Positions 33,317 to 61,401 of a stretch of 64,000 nt of DNA are shown here, in pieces. The notes beneath the pieces were generated by a model. The model saw only the letters and a program-made list of their open reading frames with translations, did no database searches and was not told the origin of the DNA. The position numbers and the translations under genes were made by a program. Source of the DNA: Brachynemurus nebulosus. Its lineage: Eukaryota > Arthropoda > Insecta > Neuroptera > Myrmeleontidae. How positions within the stretch are numbered: the first letter of the stretch is position 1; the number at the start of each line of letters is the position of its first letter. The DNA lies in assembly GCA_035578155.1 (NCBI GenBank), contig JAPWDM010000023.1, positions 4,910,154 through 4,974,153 on the forward strand, in the 5' to 3' direction.

Positions 33317-36300
33317 ATTTTTGTCAACTAAACAGCCGTGTTTTATTTTTGCATGTCTAGTATAAGTAAAACCAGAATTTTTAATTTTTCTTTCGTCTAA
33401 TATTATATTCTCAGGCTATAATTTTTTTTTGTAGTTTTCGGGTTTTGTATTCAAAATCTCAGCACTCGATTTTTATTTCCTAAAGAAATCCCCATCTCAT
33501 ATATTGTAATTTATTTGAATCCAGCAAGGTATGCACATACCACAGACCAAAAAACATATTATATATATCCTATCGACTCACTGTATCAGTTTATAAATGA
33601 AATACCCAGATACGACCGGATAGTATTCTGTAATATAAGTAATAAATCCAATAACCGGTGGTTTCCGTACTAACGTTTTCAAATAAATATTGTCAAAATA
33701 TAATATTGATAATAAAATTTTACTTTTTTGAAAAGAAACTGCAAAATTTTGAAAGAAAAACAGTGGTATTTGTTTAATTTTCAAAATACGTAGGTATACA
33801 AATTATGTCCTGCAATACTTATAGTCCTATTTACTGAAAAGTGAACAATACATTATATTCCTTAAGTCTCACCGCGTTACCTGCCTCAAGAAAACTGCCT
33901 ACAAACTGGCTTTATGCTTTGTCTAGTAGTATATCTTACCTCTGTTTTGCACATTTTTACTATTCTGTAATTAAACAGAGAAGGAAATATAGTGTTCACA
34001 TTATAAACAAAATAAACAAGGTGGGCCATTCTTTTTAAAAATAATCAAAAATAAATGATTTTCAACCTGACTATCACAGATTTTTTTGAAACTTTGGTTA
34101 ATTATACTCTTTAACATCCTGAATTTAAATATAATTTTTAAAAAATTTTAACTCTTCTAGTTTTTGAGTTATATACTTTTATATACTTCAACCTGACTAT
34201 CACAGATTTTTTTGAAACTTTGGTTAATTATACTCTTTAACATCCTGAATTTAAATATAATTTTTAAAAATTTTTAACTCTATAGTTTTTGAGTTATATA
34301 CTTTTGAAAATTGCAAAATACCCTTTTTTGTTACTCAATCCCATCACTATAAAATGTTCTAATTTCAGTTCATAAGTCCTAGACAGTTGTATGACTGCTC
34401 ATTTTACAGAGAAATTAATGGGCTTTAATTTGATACTAATCTTGAACACCTTTTGGGAAAACGATTTTTTTTTTGGAAAGCCACAAAACTTGTTTTTGAA
34501 AATTTTTTTGAGATAGTGTTTATTTGAAAATTATGAAAATAATATATATTTATAATAGTGACTTGGGGAATGCACCATAAAAATTTCAAAGTGGGACCAT
34601 GATGGGATCAGCAGTTATGATAAAAAATGCATTTTAGTGTATAGTATTTTAACGCATTCTGACCTAAGAGCTTGGTTTCAAAGATTTCTTTAGAAACCTT
34701 TGAAACTAACCGGCCATAAAAACCTTACATACGATAGTCCAACTGCAGAACCACTTATTGTGACATTATTACCCACTGTCAGTGTGTTAATAGTAAAAAT
34801 GAGTATTAGTAAACTAGTATGTAATTTAAGAGGGTGACTCACCCCCTGTCTAGTGTTGCTCAAACTGAATTTTGAAATCGAAAATTTCATTTCTACGTTA
34901 TTCTAATTGTCTTAAACTATTTTCCATCAAGAAGAACTTCTTGATCTATCCAAGTAGTACGACTATTCGACACAGTCACCCCCTAGTTAACTACCCCTAG
35001 ACTTAATATTAAGACATTGAGCGAAAACAGGTCAATTAGATTTTTTGACGTAGATTTCAAATCTGTAAACAAAATTTTTATATTGTTTAATTTTCACCCC
35101 CTTTTTGCAAAATTAACCCCCAAATTTTAACCCCCAATCATCCCTGTTGATGTAAATTGAACAAATTGCATATCAATAGATAGCTCTTTAAAAAAGAGCA
35201 ATATCGCCAATTTAAACTTTTGCTCTATCTCTTACTGTTTTCAAGATATTTTAAAAATTAAATTTTTACCCCAATTTTTGAAAGGCGATTTCACCCCTTC
35301 AAACCGTTTTTCCGTCGATAAAAAAAAAATACGTGTCTTCTTAGATTTCGACGTAGAATAACATATTTCAGCAGCATTGAAATCGGAGGCGGACACCTGG
35401 GAACCTTTCCTTGTAAGGAAAAATTTTGTGAAAAACACACAACCAAGATTATTTAACGGATTTCTGCAAGTAAGATGTCTGTCGTTAGCAAATTATTTCA
35501 GGAAAGGTCTAACAGAGCCTGAATTTTAAAATTCAGTTTTATTCTCGAATTACGGGTCCTCAAATGATTTTTTTATTTATTTTTTAGAAATTAAACGCAG
35601 AGGGAAATTGTTTATTCATTTCTGCAGAAAGTAATAAACAATTGATATAAGTGTACTCTCCTATTTTCAAATGGAAAAAAAGCTGTCTTTTCAGTTAACT
35701 GTGACAATAATACTTTCGGATAAAGCAGACGTGATATTTTATTTCTGGAATTCAAATGAATCACTTAAAATTATCAAATGGCTCACTAATTTACAATATA
35801 ATAAATTGTGGTCGTTTTGTAGAAGAGAATTTTCATAAACCAGTTAAGATCATTTTGTGATGCTGCTCACTAGCGCCGGATTTGCCTTCGAGAAGTCCCT
35901 GGGGACTTTTTATGCGGAGGCTCTTGTGAAGAGATAAGCAAATTAAGGAAATTTTCTCTAAAAAAAACTTCCTTCCTATTCTACTATATAAGCCAGATAA
36001 ATTTAAATAGTTTTAGAAAGATACAAAAAAGTATCTAAAATTGTGAATCTAGATACATTTGTATCTAGATATAAATTTATTTGAGTATCTGTATTTGTAT
36101 CTAGATACATTTTATACAGTATCTATACAGTACTGCCTAATAAGAGTTAATTTGGAGCTGACATGTTAATAATTTATTTTATTTAAAATTTTCTTAATTC
36201 ATTAGTGCATATCCAGGGGTAAAATTTGAAAAATAAATAAATTAAAAACAATTTTTTTGAATTCACTTTTATTTACAGAAGCATCTTTTATAGTTTACAA

Positions 36301-37640
36301 ATAATTTTTGTGTTCTTATCATATAAAATCAGTTTGGTTTTATTTCTTTCAAATATATTAAATTTCAAATAATTTAATTTAAATAAGGCAACCATTTCTT
36401 ACTTAAATAGAAATGAAGTTAAAAAAAAATTTAAATATATACAATATTAAATTAAAAAAATTAAATATTAAATGCACTTATTTATTTTAATAAATTCATT
36501 GTAAAAAAAAAAAAATAATAACATTACAATAAAATTTTTTTTTCATTTTGAAAACTTCCACCATTTAACAAAATTCATTACGCAATTAACTTTTTGTTTC
36601 TCTATTTTTTTTTTTAATAATAGATTTTTTGAATGAAAAAATGCAATTATTGCCGTTATTAGGAATCAATATTAAATTATCTAATGGCAATGCGACTAGA
36701 CTACTAAAATACACATTATTTTCCGTTTTTATAAACATTTAAATAAAAAATACATCGATATCTGTTTTCGATTTTTATGTTTCCGTAATAAAATAAATAA
36801 ATACCTATATGTTTCTAAAATTTGAAATATTAATCCCTGAATTTTATTTTATCCTTGACTATTTCTAAATTTACAAAAATGAACCACCTTACATTAACCA
36901 TAATATGTATTTTTTATTTAAATATATTTTAATACTGGCAAAATTTTCGTAATATCAATTTAAAATATGAAACGAATTCAATTTTTTTAAATTTAAATAT
37001 TAGTATTAGAACAACCAAAAAGCTTAGCTTAGATATTGTACGAATTAGTTCAGAATTTCATTTTTGTTCTAAAATATCGTCTTTTTTTCTTCTTAATATT
37101 TAAATATAAAAAAATTATTTTACGTTCACAGTAATTTTACAAACATTTACTTCTAATTCAAATCAGTATTAATAATCGGCATCCTTTTTTTTTATGAAAC
37201 CTAAATTTAATTTTTTTAGTAAAAAGTTAAGCATCACAGATTTATTGATTCTAAAGAAATAAGAAATAGTTTAAAAACTGATTACGTTTAGAGTTATATC
37301 CCAGAATTTTAAAGTAAATGTTTATAAAACAAAAATCGAAATATCAATAAAACATAATAAAGATCTTGCAGCAAGAAAGGAGTAACTTTAAATGTTTTAA
37401 CTTTAACAGGTTTTTAACTAATTAATTTTTTAATTTGGAGTAATTTTTGAATTGTTTCGAATTTTACTGCAAGTCTTTAATTCTTTCTATGATACAATTT
37501 TTTTATTTTTACTACGCGATAGTTTCAACGATATCAAAAACAATTAAATATTTGATATTTAATAAATATTAATAAATTCTTGTAGAAACATCAAAAATTC
37601 GTTTTTCTACAAAATTACTATAACTTAATTTAGAATTTTA
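33317..37640. other. Convergent spacer between U1-C and the gukh-like gene
   Basis: No supported gene. It contains a tandem duplication (34061-34311), a stretch of diverged ACCCCCA/CACCCC-rich repeat sequence (34960-35440), a cluster of GTATCTAGATAC-type motifs at 36040-36125, and anonymous A+T-rich DNA. Confidence 0.5.
34061..34311. repeat. Tandem duplication, 126-bp period
   Basis: 34061-34186 is repeated almost exactly at 34187-34311. Both copies start TTCAACCTGACTATCACAGA and end in TTTTTGAGTTATATACTTTT. Confidence 0.92.
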
Positions 37641-37646
37641 AAATAG

Positions 37647-37657
37647 TTTATTTTATT
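37647..37657 (-). terminator. Candidate gukh poly(A) signals
   Basis: Two overlapping TTTATT on plus (AATAAA on minus) within 50 bp after the stop at 37695. Other hexamers lie further on, so the true site is open. Confidence 0.35.
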
Positions 37658-37694
37658 TATTTTTTTGTATGAACACAATTTTTGAGTACGCCGG

Positions 37695-52440
<14,746 letters not shown>

Positions 52441-52756
52441 CTAAAACAATGTAACAATTATGATTAAGTATATTGGAATACATTTTTAAATAAAACTTTT
52501 TAGTAGGCTTTCTGAGACCCCTCCCAATTGCATTATTACACCAGTAATAATTCAGTAAAAAAATTTAGTAAAATCGATGGAGACTTGCTTGGAGCCATTT
52601 CTGAGATTATTTTATATAATATCTCTAATAATAAGAAGTAAAAAGTCTTAGATGTTTTGCATATTATTAAAATTTTTTTTTCTTCGAAAATGGACATACT
52701 TTTGTACAACTAAGGCCAAGTGGCAACAGGAAATACTACAATTCCCAATTTAACAT
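52441..52756. other. Start of the upstream gukh intron (3' end in transcript sense)
   Basis: A+T-rich; no exon or repeat recognised. Confidence 0.5.
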
Positions 52757-53408
52757 AAAAACGCCGTGAGCAGCGGCGCCCCATCACGGTAGTCGAATTT
52801 TCCCCTTCATCTTCGGTATTGAATGTCTACAAGCGAAATGTGATTGAAAGTCTACAATCGAATTGTCATTTTGTTGGTTTCAAAACTGGTGATGAGTGTT
52901 CGGCTGATCGAGGCTTTAAAAAAAGGTTTTAAGTATTTAAGGGCTGTATCTCAGTAAATTTCAAATTTGTGCCGAAAACAGGTAGCAGAAAAAAAGCCAA
53001 CACGTACGAGTAAATTACGTACAAAAAGTACGAGGACATTCCTGCCCATGTTTATCCGCTAATTGCCTTTATGTTTTAGTTTTAAATATTAAAAACGCCG
53101 TGAGCAGCGGGGCCCCATCACGGTAGTCGAATTTTCCCCTTCATCTTCGGTATTGAATGTCTACAAGCGAAATGTGATTGAAAGTCTACAACCGAATTGT
53201 CATTTTGTTGGTTTCAAAACTGGTGATGAGTGTTCGGCTGATCGAGGCTTTAAAAAAAGGTTTTAAGTATTTAAGGGCTGTATCTCAGTAAATTTCAATT
53301 TTGTGCCGAAAACAGGTAGCAGAAAAAAAGCCAACACAATTCGTACGAGGACATTCCTGCCCATGTTTATCCGCTAATTGCCTTTATGTTTTAGTTTTAA
53401 AAATTAAA
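52757..53408. repeat. Two tandem about 330-bp units
   Basis: Copies at 52757 and 53091 both start AAAAACGCCGTGAGCAGCGG and run through ATGAGTGTTCGGCTGATCGA to CTAATTGCCTTTATGTTTTAG. Near identity, with a short deletion in copy 2 near the CGTACGAG motif. No reading frame; I do not recognise the family. Confidence 0.92.
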
Positions 53409-54781
53409 AAAGGACCTTAAATAGTAAACTGGAAGGCCTTTATAAAGATATTTTTTCTTTCCAAAAAAATCCAAAATTTCTATTTTATAAATACTAAAAA
53501 TCCAAAATTCCTAATTTATAAATAAACAGTGACTTTAATAACATTTTTAAATTACTTAATATGTATGTATTTCATTTGTCATAAAAGTAAGTTCACTTTT
53601 TTTTAAATTTTTTAAAATTACTATTCGCCTACTTGTATTTAGAATAAACATAATGCTTTTAAAACACATTTAACAATAGCATTCAATTCCGATGTAAAAA
53701 TGGGAGAAGTGGGGGGAAAAGTGATGCGGACTCCCTACAAGGTACTAGCTAGATACTAACTGAATACACGTACAAAATTTCAGCCCTCTAGGTTTCCTTA
53801 TGGAGTCTCTAGACGTGTTAGAAAACAAGCAAAAAAATTAAGGAAATATTGGCGTAAAAATCGTGGGGGTAAGGGTTAAAAGTTGAAACCTCCAAAAAAC
53901 AGTGTCTGGCTATTAGCTTAACCTGTACACCAAATTTCAGCCCTCTAGGTTTATTTGGGGAGATTTTGACCCGAACGAAACTGTTAAAAAACAAGAAAAA
54001 TCATGTTCTTTTGGGTATAAAAATGGTGGGGGTAGGGGTTAAAAGTCGAGACCCCCAAAAGGCACCCCCTTGATACTAACTCAATCCGAATACAAAATTT
54101 CAGCCCTCTAGGTTTATTCGGGTGACTTGTGCGAGTGGTACAAACTTCGAAAACGTCGAAAATGCATGAAATTGTAGCTTAAAAATGAGGGGGGTGGGGG
54201 TAAAATATTAAAACCTCCAAAAAGCACAACCTAGGTACGAACTTTATCAACACACCAAATTTCAACCCTCTACGTTAATTCTGGGGGGCTGGGGGCCTGT
54301 TAGATCCAGCGAAAATCGTTTTTCCCCCCTCTACTCCCACCATATCATCCTAGGAAGCTGAATTTTGGATATGTTGTAGATAATTGACCGAAACATTATT
54401 TAAAACCGGTTTGAAAAAGTTTTATTGCTTTTCCGCCCCCCACCACCCCCTTAAAGGTCGGGTCAGAAAAAAATTTTCCCAAAATTTGACCCCACTTTGA
54501 TAGTATGAGGTGCCTCGAAAATGAGCCCCATTTACCAAATTTCATCTCTTAACTTCCATAGGGGGGCCCTACACAAATTAAAAGGTGGCGGGAAAATATA
54601 ATAATTGGAATTATTCCAATAAAAATTGGAATTTCGACACTGATTGTTCTTTCTAATTAAAATTTTTAATCAGACCCACCCCAATCTAAAGACTTATTTC
54701 CTTCCAATAAACAATATTAAAATCAAATATACAAACTGAAAACTAATAACAATACAAAATTACAGATTTGCATTACATATA
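53409..54781. repeat. Diverged about 160-bp tandem array
   Basis: From 53740, the phrase CAAAATTTCAGCCCTCTAGG recurs at about 53774, 53932, 54094 and (diverged) 54253, each followed by T-rich then GTGGGGGTA(G)GGGTTAAAA sequence. Older satellite-like or transposon-internal array. 53409-53740 shows nothing. Confidence 0.75.
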
Positions 54782-55075
54782 CAGTCACTCCCAAAATTAT
54801 TTGGACAACATTTTATTAATCATTTTTGATGAAATTTTGATTATAAAACAACAAATCGATTTTATAGATACATTCATAAAATGTATGAAGTCTCTACACT
54901 ATAAATATATATTTATTACTTTCACAGTCAACAAGAAAATTTAAAATATTTAAAAGAATTAAATACATGTGATAATTATCAGGTCACAAAATTATTTGGA
55001 CACTAAACTATTTGGACACTAAACTTATTTGGAACTATATAAAAAAAACAGCTCATTCAAGTAAAATTAATAGTT

Positions 55076-55156
55076 TTAGTATTTTGTGACACGTCCTTTA
55101 GCCTTAATTACGGCTTCCAAAGGTCTTGGCATTAATTTAATTAAATTTTCGGTTAC
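55076..55156 (-). pseudogene. Tc1-like transposase, C-terminal segment
   Basis: Reads ENLIKLMPRPLEAVIKAKGR then VTKY and a TAA at 55076-55078, the standard end of Tc1 transposases. The 9-bp TSD TTCGGTTAC lets this frame continue from 60016-60024 without loss. Confidence 0.85.
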
Positions 55157-55369
55157 GCGTATTTTGAAAATATACCCCAAGTCAGAGCTTGTGACGTCAC
55201 TGACCGATCTAGGATCGGGTATAATTTACAAAACAGAAACTAACAAAATAACTCTTTAAAATATACCTCATTTCAGAGCCAAAATCGGGTATATTTTCAA
55301 GTACAAGAATACCTCTATGAGAATTTGAATATATACCCGACAATAAATTAGTGTAATCTTATACAGTTA

Positions 55370-55814
55370 AGCGGGTTCTACACGATGCTACGAACGTTCC
55401 TTCCAACATTCGATCGAACGTTTGAGGCAATTAAGTTCGATAGTTGGTGCGACGAATGTATCTGCTACACGGTGAGTCGAATGTTTGATCCAATACGAAT
55501 GACGATGTGTTGGTACTCAGTGGACAACGCTGTTATCTGTCTGATGTTATCTCTAATGTTATACACTGATGTTGTCTCTCTTCACATGAACGAGTCGTGC
55601 GCAACCAACGAACGCAACCAACATTGACCTTCAAACGTTCGAAGCATCCCTTTGACTCGGTGCAAGAATACCGACATCGAACGGGACACGACCAAATGCG
55701 AATGTTTGACGCTCGACATTGGACACTCGTAGGTTCGAACAACGGCTACACGATGCTATGAACCATCCAACGTCGAATGTTGGAAGGTGTTCGTAGCATC
55801 GTGTAGCAGCGGCA
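55370..55814 (-). mobile_element. MITE with AGCGGGTTCTACACGATGC end, TSD TTA (copy 2)
   Basis: Inverse copy of 31916-32381, sharing most of its length including TTCGAAGCATCCCTTTGACT. Flanked by TTA (55367-55369, 55815-55817). The right terminus has diverged to GTAGCAGCGGCA. About 20 bp shorter than copy 1. Confidence 0.85.
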
Positions 55815-56626
55815 TTACTAACGAGGGATATTTTCAAACTTATTTCAACTGTAATTTATATTCGATCTTCATAAAAAAAATATTCAAATAAGATTTAAAA
55901 TTTAAAGCAAGACTTACTTTGTTGCAAATAAAAGAAACCGTTACAATTTTTTGAAATAATTTTTAGCTTCTTTTTATCTTAATTCTTAATTGTTAGCGTA
56001 TGAGTTAAACGTGCAAAATTTGTTTAAAATTGAATAATGATTAATAAAACAGATTTAGAAGGGTTTTTTTACAAAAGCGTATGAATATGGACAATGTTAT
56101 TTGAATTCGAATCCGCTCAAAAATATTCGGTGCAATTACGGTAGTAGTCTGGTAACTCGGATTGAAAAAATCGAATTTTTTTTTTTTGTTTAATTCGAAA
56201 GTACAATATATTAAGAATATACTGTGAAAATTTTAGAACGAAATTCAACAAAAACAAAACAAAATAATTGCTATTTTATGAAAAAAGTATAAAAAAAACC
56301 TGTGCATAACGATAACTACAATTATATGTAGGTACTTTAATAATTTTTTATTACTTATGCGGGAAAAGTAGTAACTTGGCGCACACATTTCTATACGCAA
56401 AATAGCTGTTTGCCCACTGTACTCTTCCCACATACTTTTTTGCGTGCGGAAAGTAACTTTCCACACGCAAATTGACAATAAAACACGCAAAATTTAATCA
56501 AAATACGCAAAGCCATCTATTAATTTTTCATATTTCATAATTATTTCTATAGAAACCACCAACAAAGTATTTTAAACAATAATTAATTCAGAGAAAAAAG
56601 ACGAACACTTAAAAATATTATTTTAA
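55815..56626. other. Interior of the 4.86-kb element
   Basis: A+T-rich, no coding frame with a recognisable motif. A palindromic GCGTGCGGAAAGTAAC/GTTACTTTCCGC... neighbourhood lies at 56442-56470. Confidence 0.4.
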
Positions 56627-57024
<398 letters not shown>

Positions 57025-57084
57025 AACCCGTTGTGTAGCATTCTACGCCGCATTTGCATCCGCAGGACAGTTGTGGATCTCAGA

Positions 57085-58175
57085 TAACACAACCTGTACC
57101 TATCTAAAATAGTTTACCTCGGTAATAGTAAAAAAGTTTCAAAATCGGTCAGTTATTTTATTTTTGAAACTTTTAGGTCCTACTGACACTTCAGACCTTA
57201 CATAACGTAATCTATATGTATCTAAAATGGCTTAGCTCCCCAACAGTGAAAAAATTTTCAAAATCGGTCGGTTAGTTTATTTTTGACACTTTTGGATCCG
57301 ATGGACCCTGGCAGACTTTACATAACGTAATCTATATTTATCTAAAATAGTTTAACTCTGTAACAGTGAAAAAATTTTCAAAATCGGTCGGTTAGTTTAT
57401 TTTTACCACTTTTGGGTCCCATGGACCCTGGCGGACCCTAAATAACGTAATGTATGTCTATCTAAAATAGCTTAGTTCCGCAACAGTGAAAAAATTTTCA
57501 AAATCGGTCGGTTAGTTTATTTTTGACACTTTTGGATCCCATGGACCCTGGCAGACCTTACATAACGTAATCTATATTTATCTAAAATAGTTTAGCTCTG
57601 TAACAGTGAAAAAATTTTCAAAATCGGTCAGTTAATTTATTTTTGACACTTTTGGATCCCATGGACCCTGGCAGACCTTACATAACGTAATCTATATTTA
57701 TCTAAAATAGTTTAGCTCTGTAACAGTGAAAAAATTTTCAAAATCGGTCAGCTAGTTTATTTTTGACACTTTTGGGTTCTATGGACCTTGGTGGACCTTA
57801 CATAACGTAATTTATATTTATCTAAAATAGTTTAGCTCTGTAACAGTGAAAAAATTTTCAAAATCGGTCAGTTAGTTTATTTTTGACACTTCTGGATCCT
57901 ATGGACCCTGGCAGACCTTACATAACGGAATCTATATTTATCTAAAACAGTTTAGCTCTGTAACAGTGAAAAAATTTTCAAAATCGATCAGGCAGTTTAT
58001 TTTTGACACTTTTGGGTCCTGTGGACCCTGGCGGACCTTACATAATGTATTCTAAATCTATCTAAAATAGTTTAGCTCTGTAACAGTGAAGAAATTTTTA
58101 AAATTGGTCGTTTAGTTTATTTTTTACAATTATGGGATCAGTAAATCCTGGCGAAACTCATACAAGTCTAGTACT
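57085..58175. repeat. Tandem array, 120-bp unit, about 9 copies
   Basis: Unit landmarks CCTTACATAACGTAATCTAT, ATCTAAAATAGTTTAGCTCT, AACAGTGAAAAAATTTTCAA and GGATCCCATGGACCCTGGC return every 120 bp with almost no indels. Edge units are more diverged (56660-56925 and 58180-58440), as expected for an array homogenised by unequal exchange. Confidence 0.92.
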
Positions 58176-58889
58176 CTAACAGTAAGAAAAGGGTTCTAAG
58201 GATCTCATATAACTTATGGCAGTCCGTAAGCTTCTTGCGGACATCATTTAATTAATTAATTCAAATACTTTAACTTACTAACTGTGAAAAAATTTTTAAA
58301 ATCGATTGGTTATTTAATTTCTGGCCTTTTTAGGTCCCGAAAACCTTGACCTCACATAAAATACCTTAAATCCATTTGAAATGGTTTAATTTTTTAACAT
58401 TATTAATTATTAGTGAAAAAATTTTCAAAATCGATTCAAAATATTTTTCCGTACATACATATGTACATTGTACATATTTTGTTTTGTTTCATATATTTAA
58501 TAATATTATATCATAACATAATCCTCAATTTCTTGTTTACTTAAAAATTCAATAAAAAAAAAAAAAAATTCTTGATTACATTAGCTTAGAAAATCTGTTT
58601 AATTTACATTTTTTAACATGAGATAGAACCATGCTAATTATAATGCAATAAATGAGAAACAAAACTCTATACATGTATGTGTGTTATAACACATATATGT
58701 GAACAGTTTTCACTTGTTCTCACAAAATTCTTTAATAAAAAAGTGAAATATTTTTATATTTCATAAAGAACTGAGATATAAATATAAATTACTTATTAGA
58801 CTAACAAAGAAAGAATAAAAGTGAAAATTTACATTTTCTCGAAAACTACTTAACATAGAAAGAAAATTATAAGAACATTTTCTTCATAA

Positions 58890-59400
<511 letters not shown>

Positions 59401-59462
59401 AAGTAATAAAAATGTCAAAAATAGTAATAATAATAGAAAAAAAGTATGTCAAATTCGTAATA

Positions 59463-59578
59463 AAAAATAGTATGTGCAACTCGTGCGGGATTGTCGATTG
59501 CCCCGAAAGCGAATTAACTTCGCTTTCGTGGGCAATCCACAATTTCCCGCACTTATTGCAAAATATACTATTTTTTCT
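59463..59578. repeat. Hairpin with GAAAGCGAATTAACTTCGCTTTC centre
   Basis: Arms TAGTATGTGCAACTCGTGCG ... ATTGCCC and their inverse (GGGCAATCCACAATTTCC ... CGCAC) flank a near-perfect central palindrome at about 59504-59530. Adjoins copy G. Confidence 0.7.
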
Positions 59579-60024
59579 TTGATTCATCATTGCAATATCG
59601 TTCGTATAATTTGCAATTTTTTTAGGTGCATTTGTATTATTAAGTTTGCAAATATTTAATATTATTCTACAAAATTTTATATGAACAAATAGATACTCAT
59701 TAAAGACTTTTTAATTCGACCCTCATATATTCACTCACATTTGCAAAAAAATTCAATAAAATTGTCAATTTTTTACGGCGTCACAGTGCTGTTTTCCCTT
59801 AAATACTTGATTGAACCATTTGTTTACCAATAAATTGAAAGTGGGGGTATGTTTTTCATACTATTCTTAATAAATATTGAGTTTGAAAATATACCTGAGC
59901 TCAGCGCTTTTAATGGGTATATTTTCAAGTATCGAACTATGCTTATTAAACATTGAATGTATACCCGAGTTCAGATACATTGAGCTCTGAATACGGGTAT
60001 ATTTTCCAAATACGCTTCGGTTAC

Positions 60025-60534
60025 AACCGGACTTATCTTCTCCCATTCTGACCTTACATAAGTAATTAATTGGTTCATATTCGAAATAAAATTTCTCCTG
60101 ACTTTAATCTTTAAATAATGTCATAGATGCTTTATGCCCTATGGGATTTAAGTCCGGAGACTGTGGAGATATCTGAAGCAAATGGGGTACATTATATGCT
60201 GTCCACTGTCTTACCACGTAGGAGGTATGTTTTGGATCATTGACATTTTGGAACATGTAATTATTCTGCATTCCTACTTTTTGTACACTAGCATGTAAAT
60301 GTTGTTTCAGAATGCTTAAATACACAAACTTATCCATGATACGATCTAAAACGTGCATGTTTCCTACCCAATTTGCCGCCATACATCCCCAAATCATTAC
60401 GGAGCCACCTCTGTACTTAACAGTTGAAACCACATTTTTTGGATTCAGCCCATCTTTTCGTTTTTTTTCACACAAATTGGGGTTTGTTTTCTTGTGTTGA
60501 ACATTTCAAATTTAGTTTCATCGGAGAAAAGAAC
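60025..60534 (-). pseudogene. Tc1-like transposase, catalytic segment, disrupted
   Basis: Starts LFSDETKFEMFN (first catalytic Asp), shifts frame, then an open 123-codon stretch with GGSVMIWGCMA, FQNVNDPKHTS (second Asp) and PQSPDLNPIGHKA. Tc1 transposases have NPIE here, so the third catalytic residue is Gly instead of Glu. Further frame breaks follow before EWEKIS near 60035. Not functional. Confidence 0.9.
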
Positions 60535-60629
60535 CCCCTCCAATGTAATAATTCCTCAAATGTAATAATTTGTTTTTAAATAATTTTTTCTTTATTTTTA
60601 TGTTGTCCAAATAATTTTGGGAATGACTG

Positions 60630-60993
60630 TACGTATATTACATTCTAGTGTTCTATAGTGTTTTAAACGTTTGTACAAGTAAGTACTATGCTTATTTGAT
60701 TGTGATGTATGTTTAACCCCTTTCCCCTCTCCCCTAGAGCCGGGGCTGTGATACAAAAGCCAACCAACAAAGTGTGCTTACACAGTCATGTGAATTTCAA
60801 TCTTTCAATTTCACAAATGGTGCATTTTAATTACCGTACATAATTAAACAAATACCAACAAAATACTGACTTGGTACTGGTAGGTACACAGGGTACACAG
60901 TATGGAGATTAGACAAGGAGACGAAACTCAATGTATTCAAAAAAGTGTCTAAATCAAAGATGGCACTCGTGTTCGTACGATACGAAAGCGGTA
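60630..60993. other. Spacer, no features
   Basis: No gene or clear repeat. A CCCCTTTCCCCTCTCCCCTA tract lies at 60717-60737. Confidence 0.4.
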
Positions 60994-61399
60994 CAGTACT
61001 TATTTTCAAATGGGACACTCTCAAATGGAAATGGCAGTTTCTATATTATCTTTGTTAGCTTTTGAATAGAATCTTTTGGAATCTTTTTTAATGTTCAACT
61101 CAGTTATAAAGTGGGTTTTTCGATCGTTTTTAAAATAAACTTAACAATTTTTATTTTGCGTCGCATCATTTTTTATATTGTATATTATATAATTCGCTGA
61201 CGTCACTATGTAAAATCGGAGTTAGTACCATTGGATATCCGCCGTATAAAGTAATTTAAACTATAAGAGTTTATTTCATACATATGTAATTTCTATATAT
61301 TTCCTTATTATTAAATATCATCAACCGACATTGGTGATTCTCAAATGGAAACACTCACTTCCCCAGTCCCGACGTGTTTCCATTTGAGAATAAGTACTG
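60994..61399. mobile_element. Mariner-type MITE, TA TSD
   Basis: Ends CAGTACTTATTTTCAAATGG and CAGTACTTATTCTCAAATGG (inverse) flanked by TA. Extra CTCAAATGGAAA copies lie just inside both ends (61019 and 61342). 406 bp, non-autonomous. Confidence 0.85.
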
Positions 61400-61401
61400 T
61401 A

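Noticed and set aside
57085..58175. 120-bp and 31-bp arrays as CRISPR arrays
   Set aside because: Units are contiguous, without unique spacers, in an animal genome.
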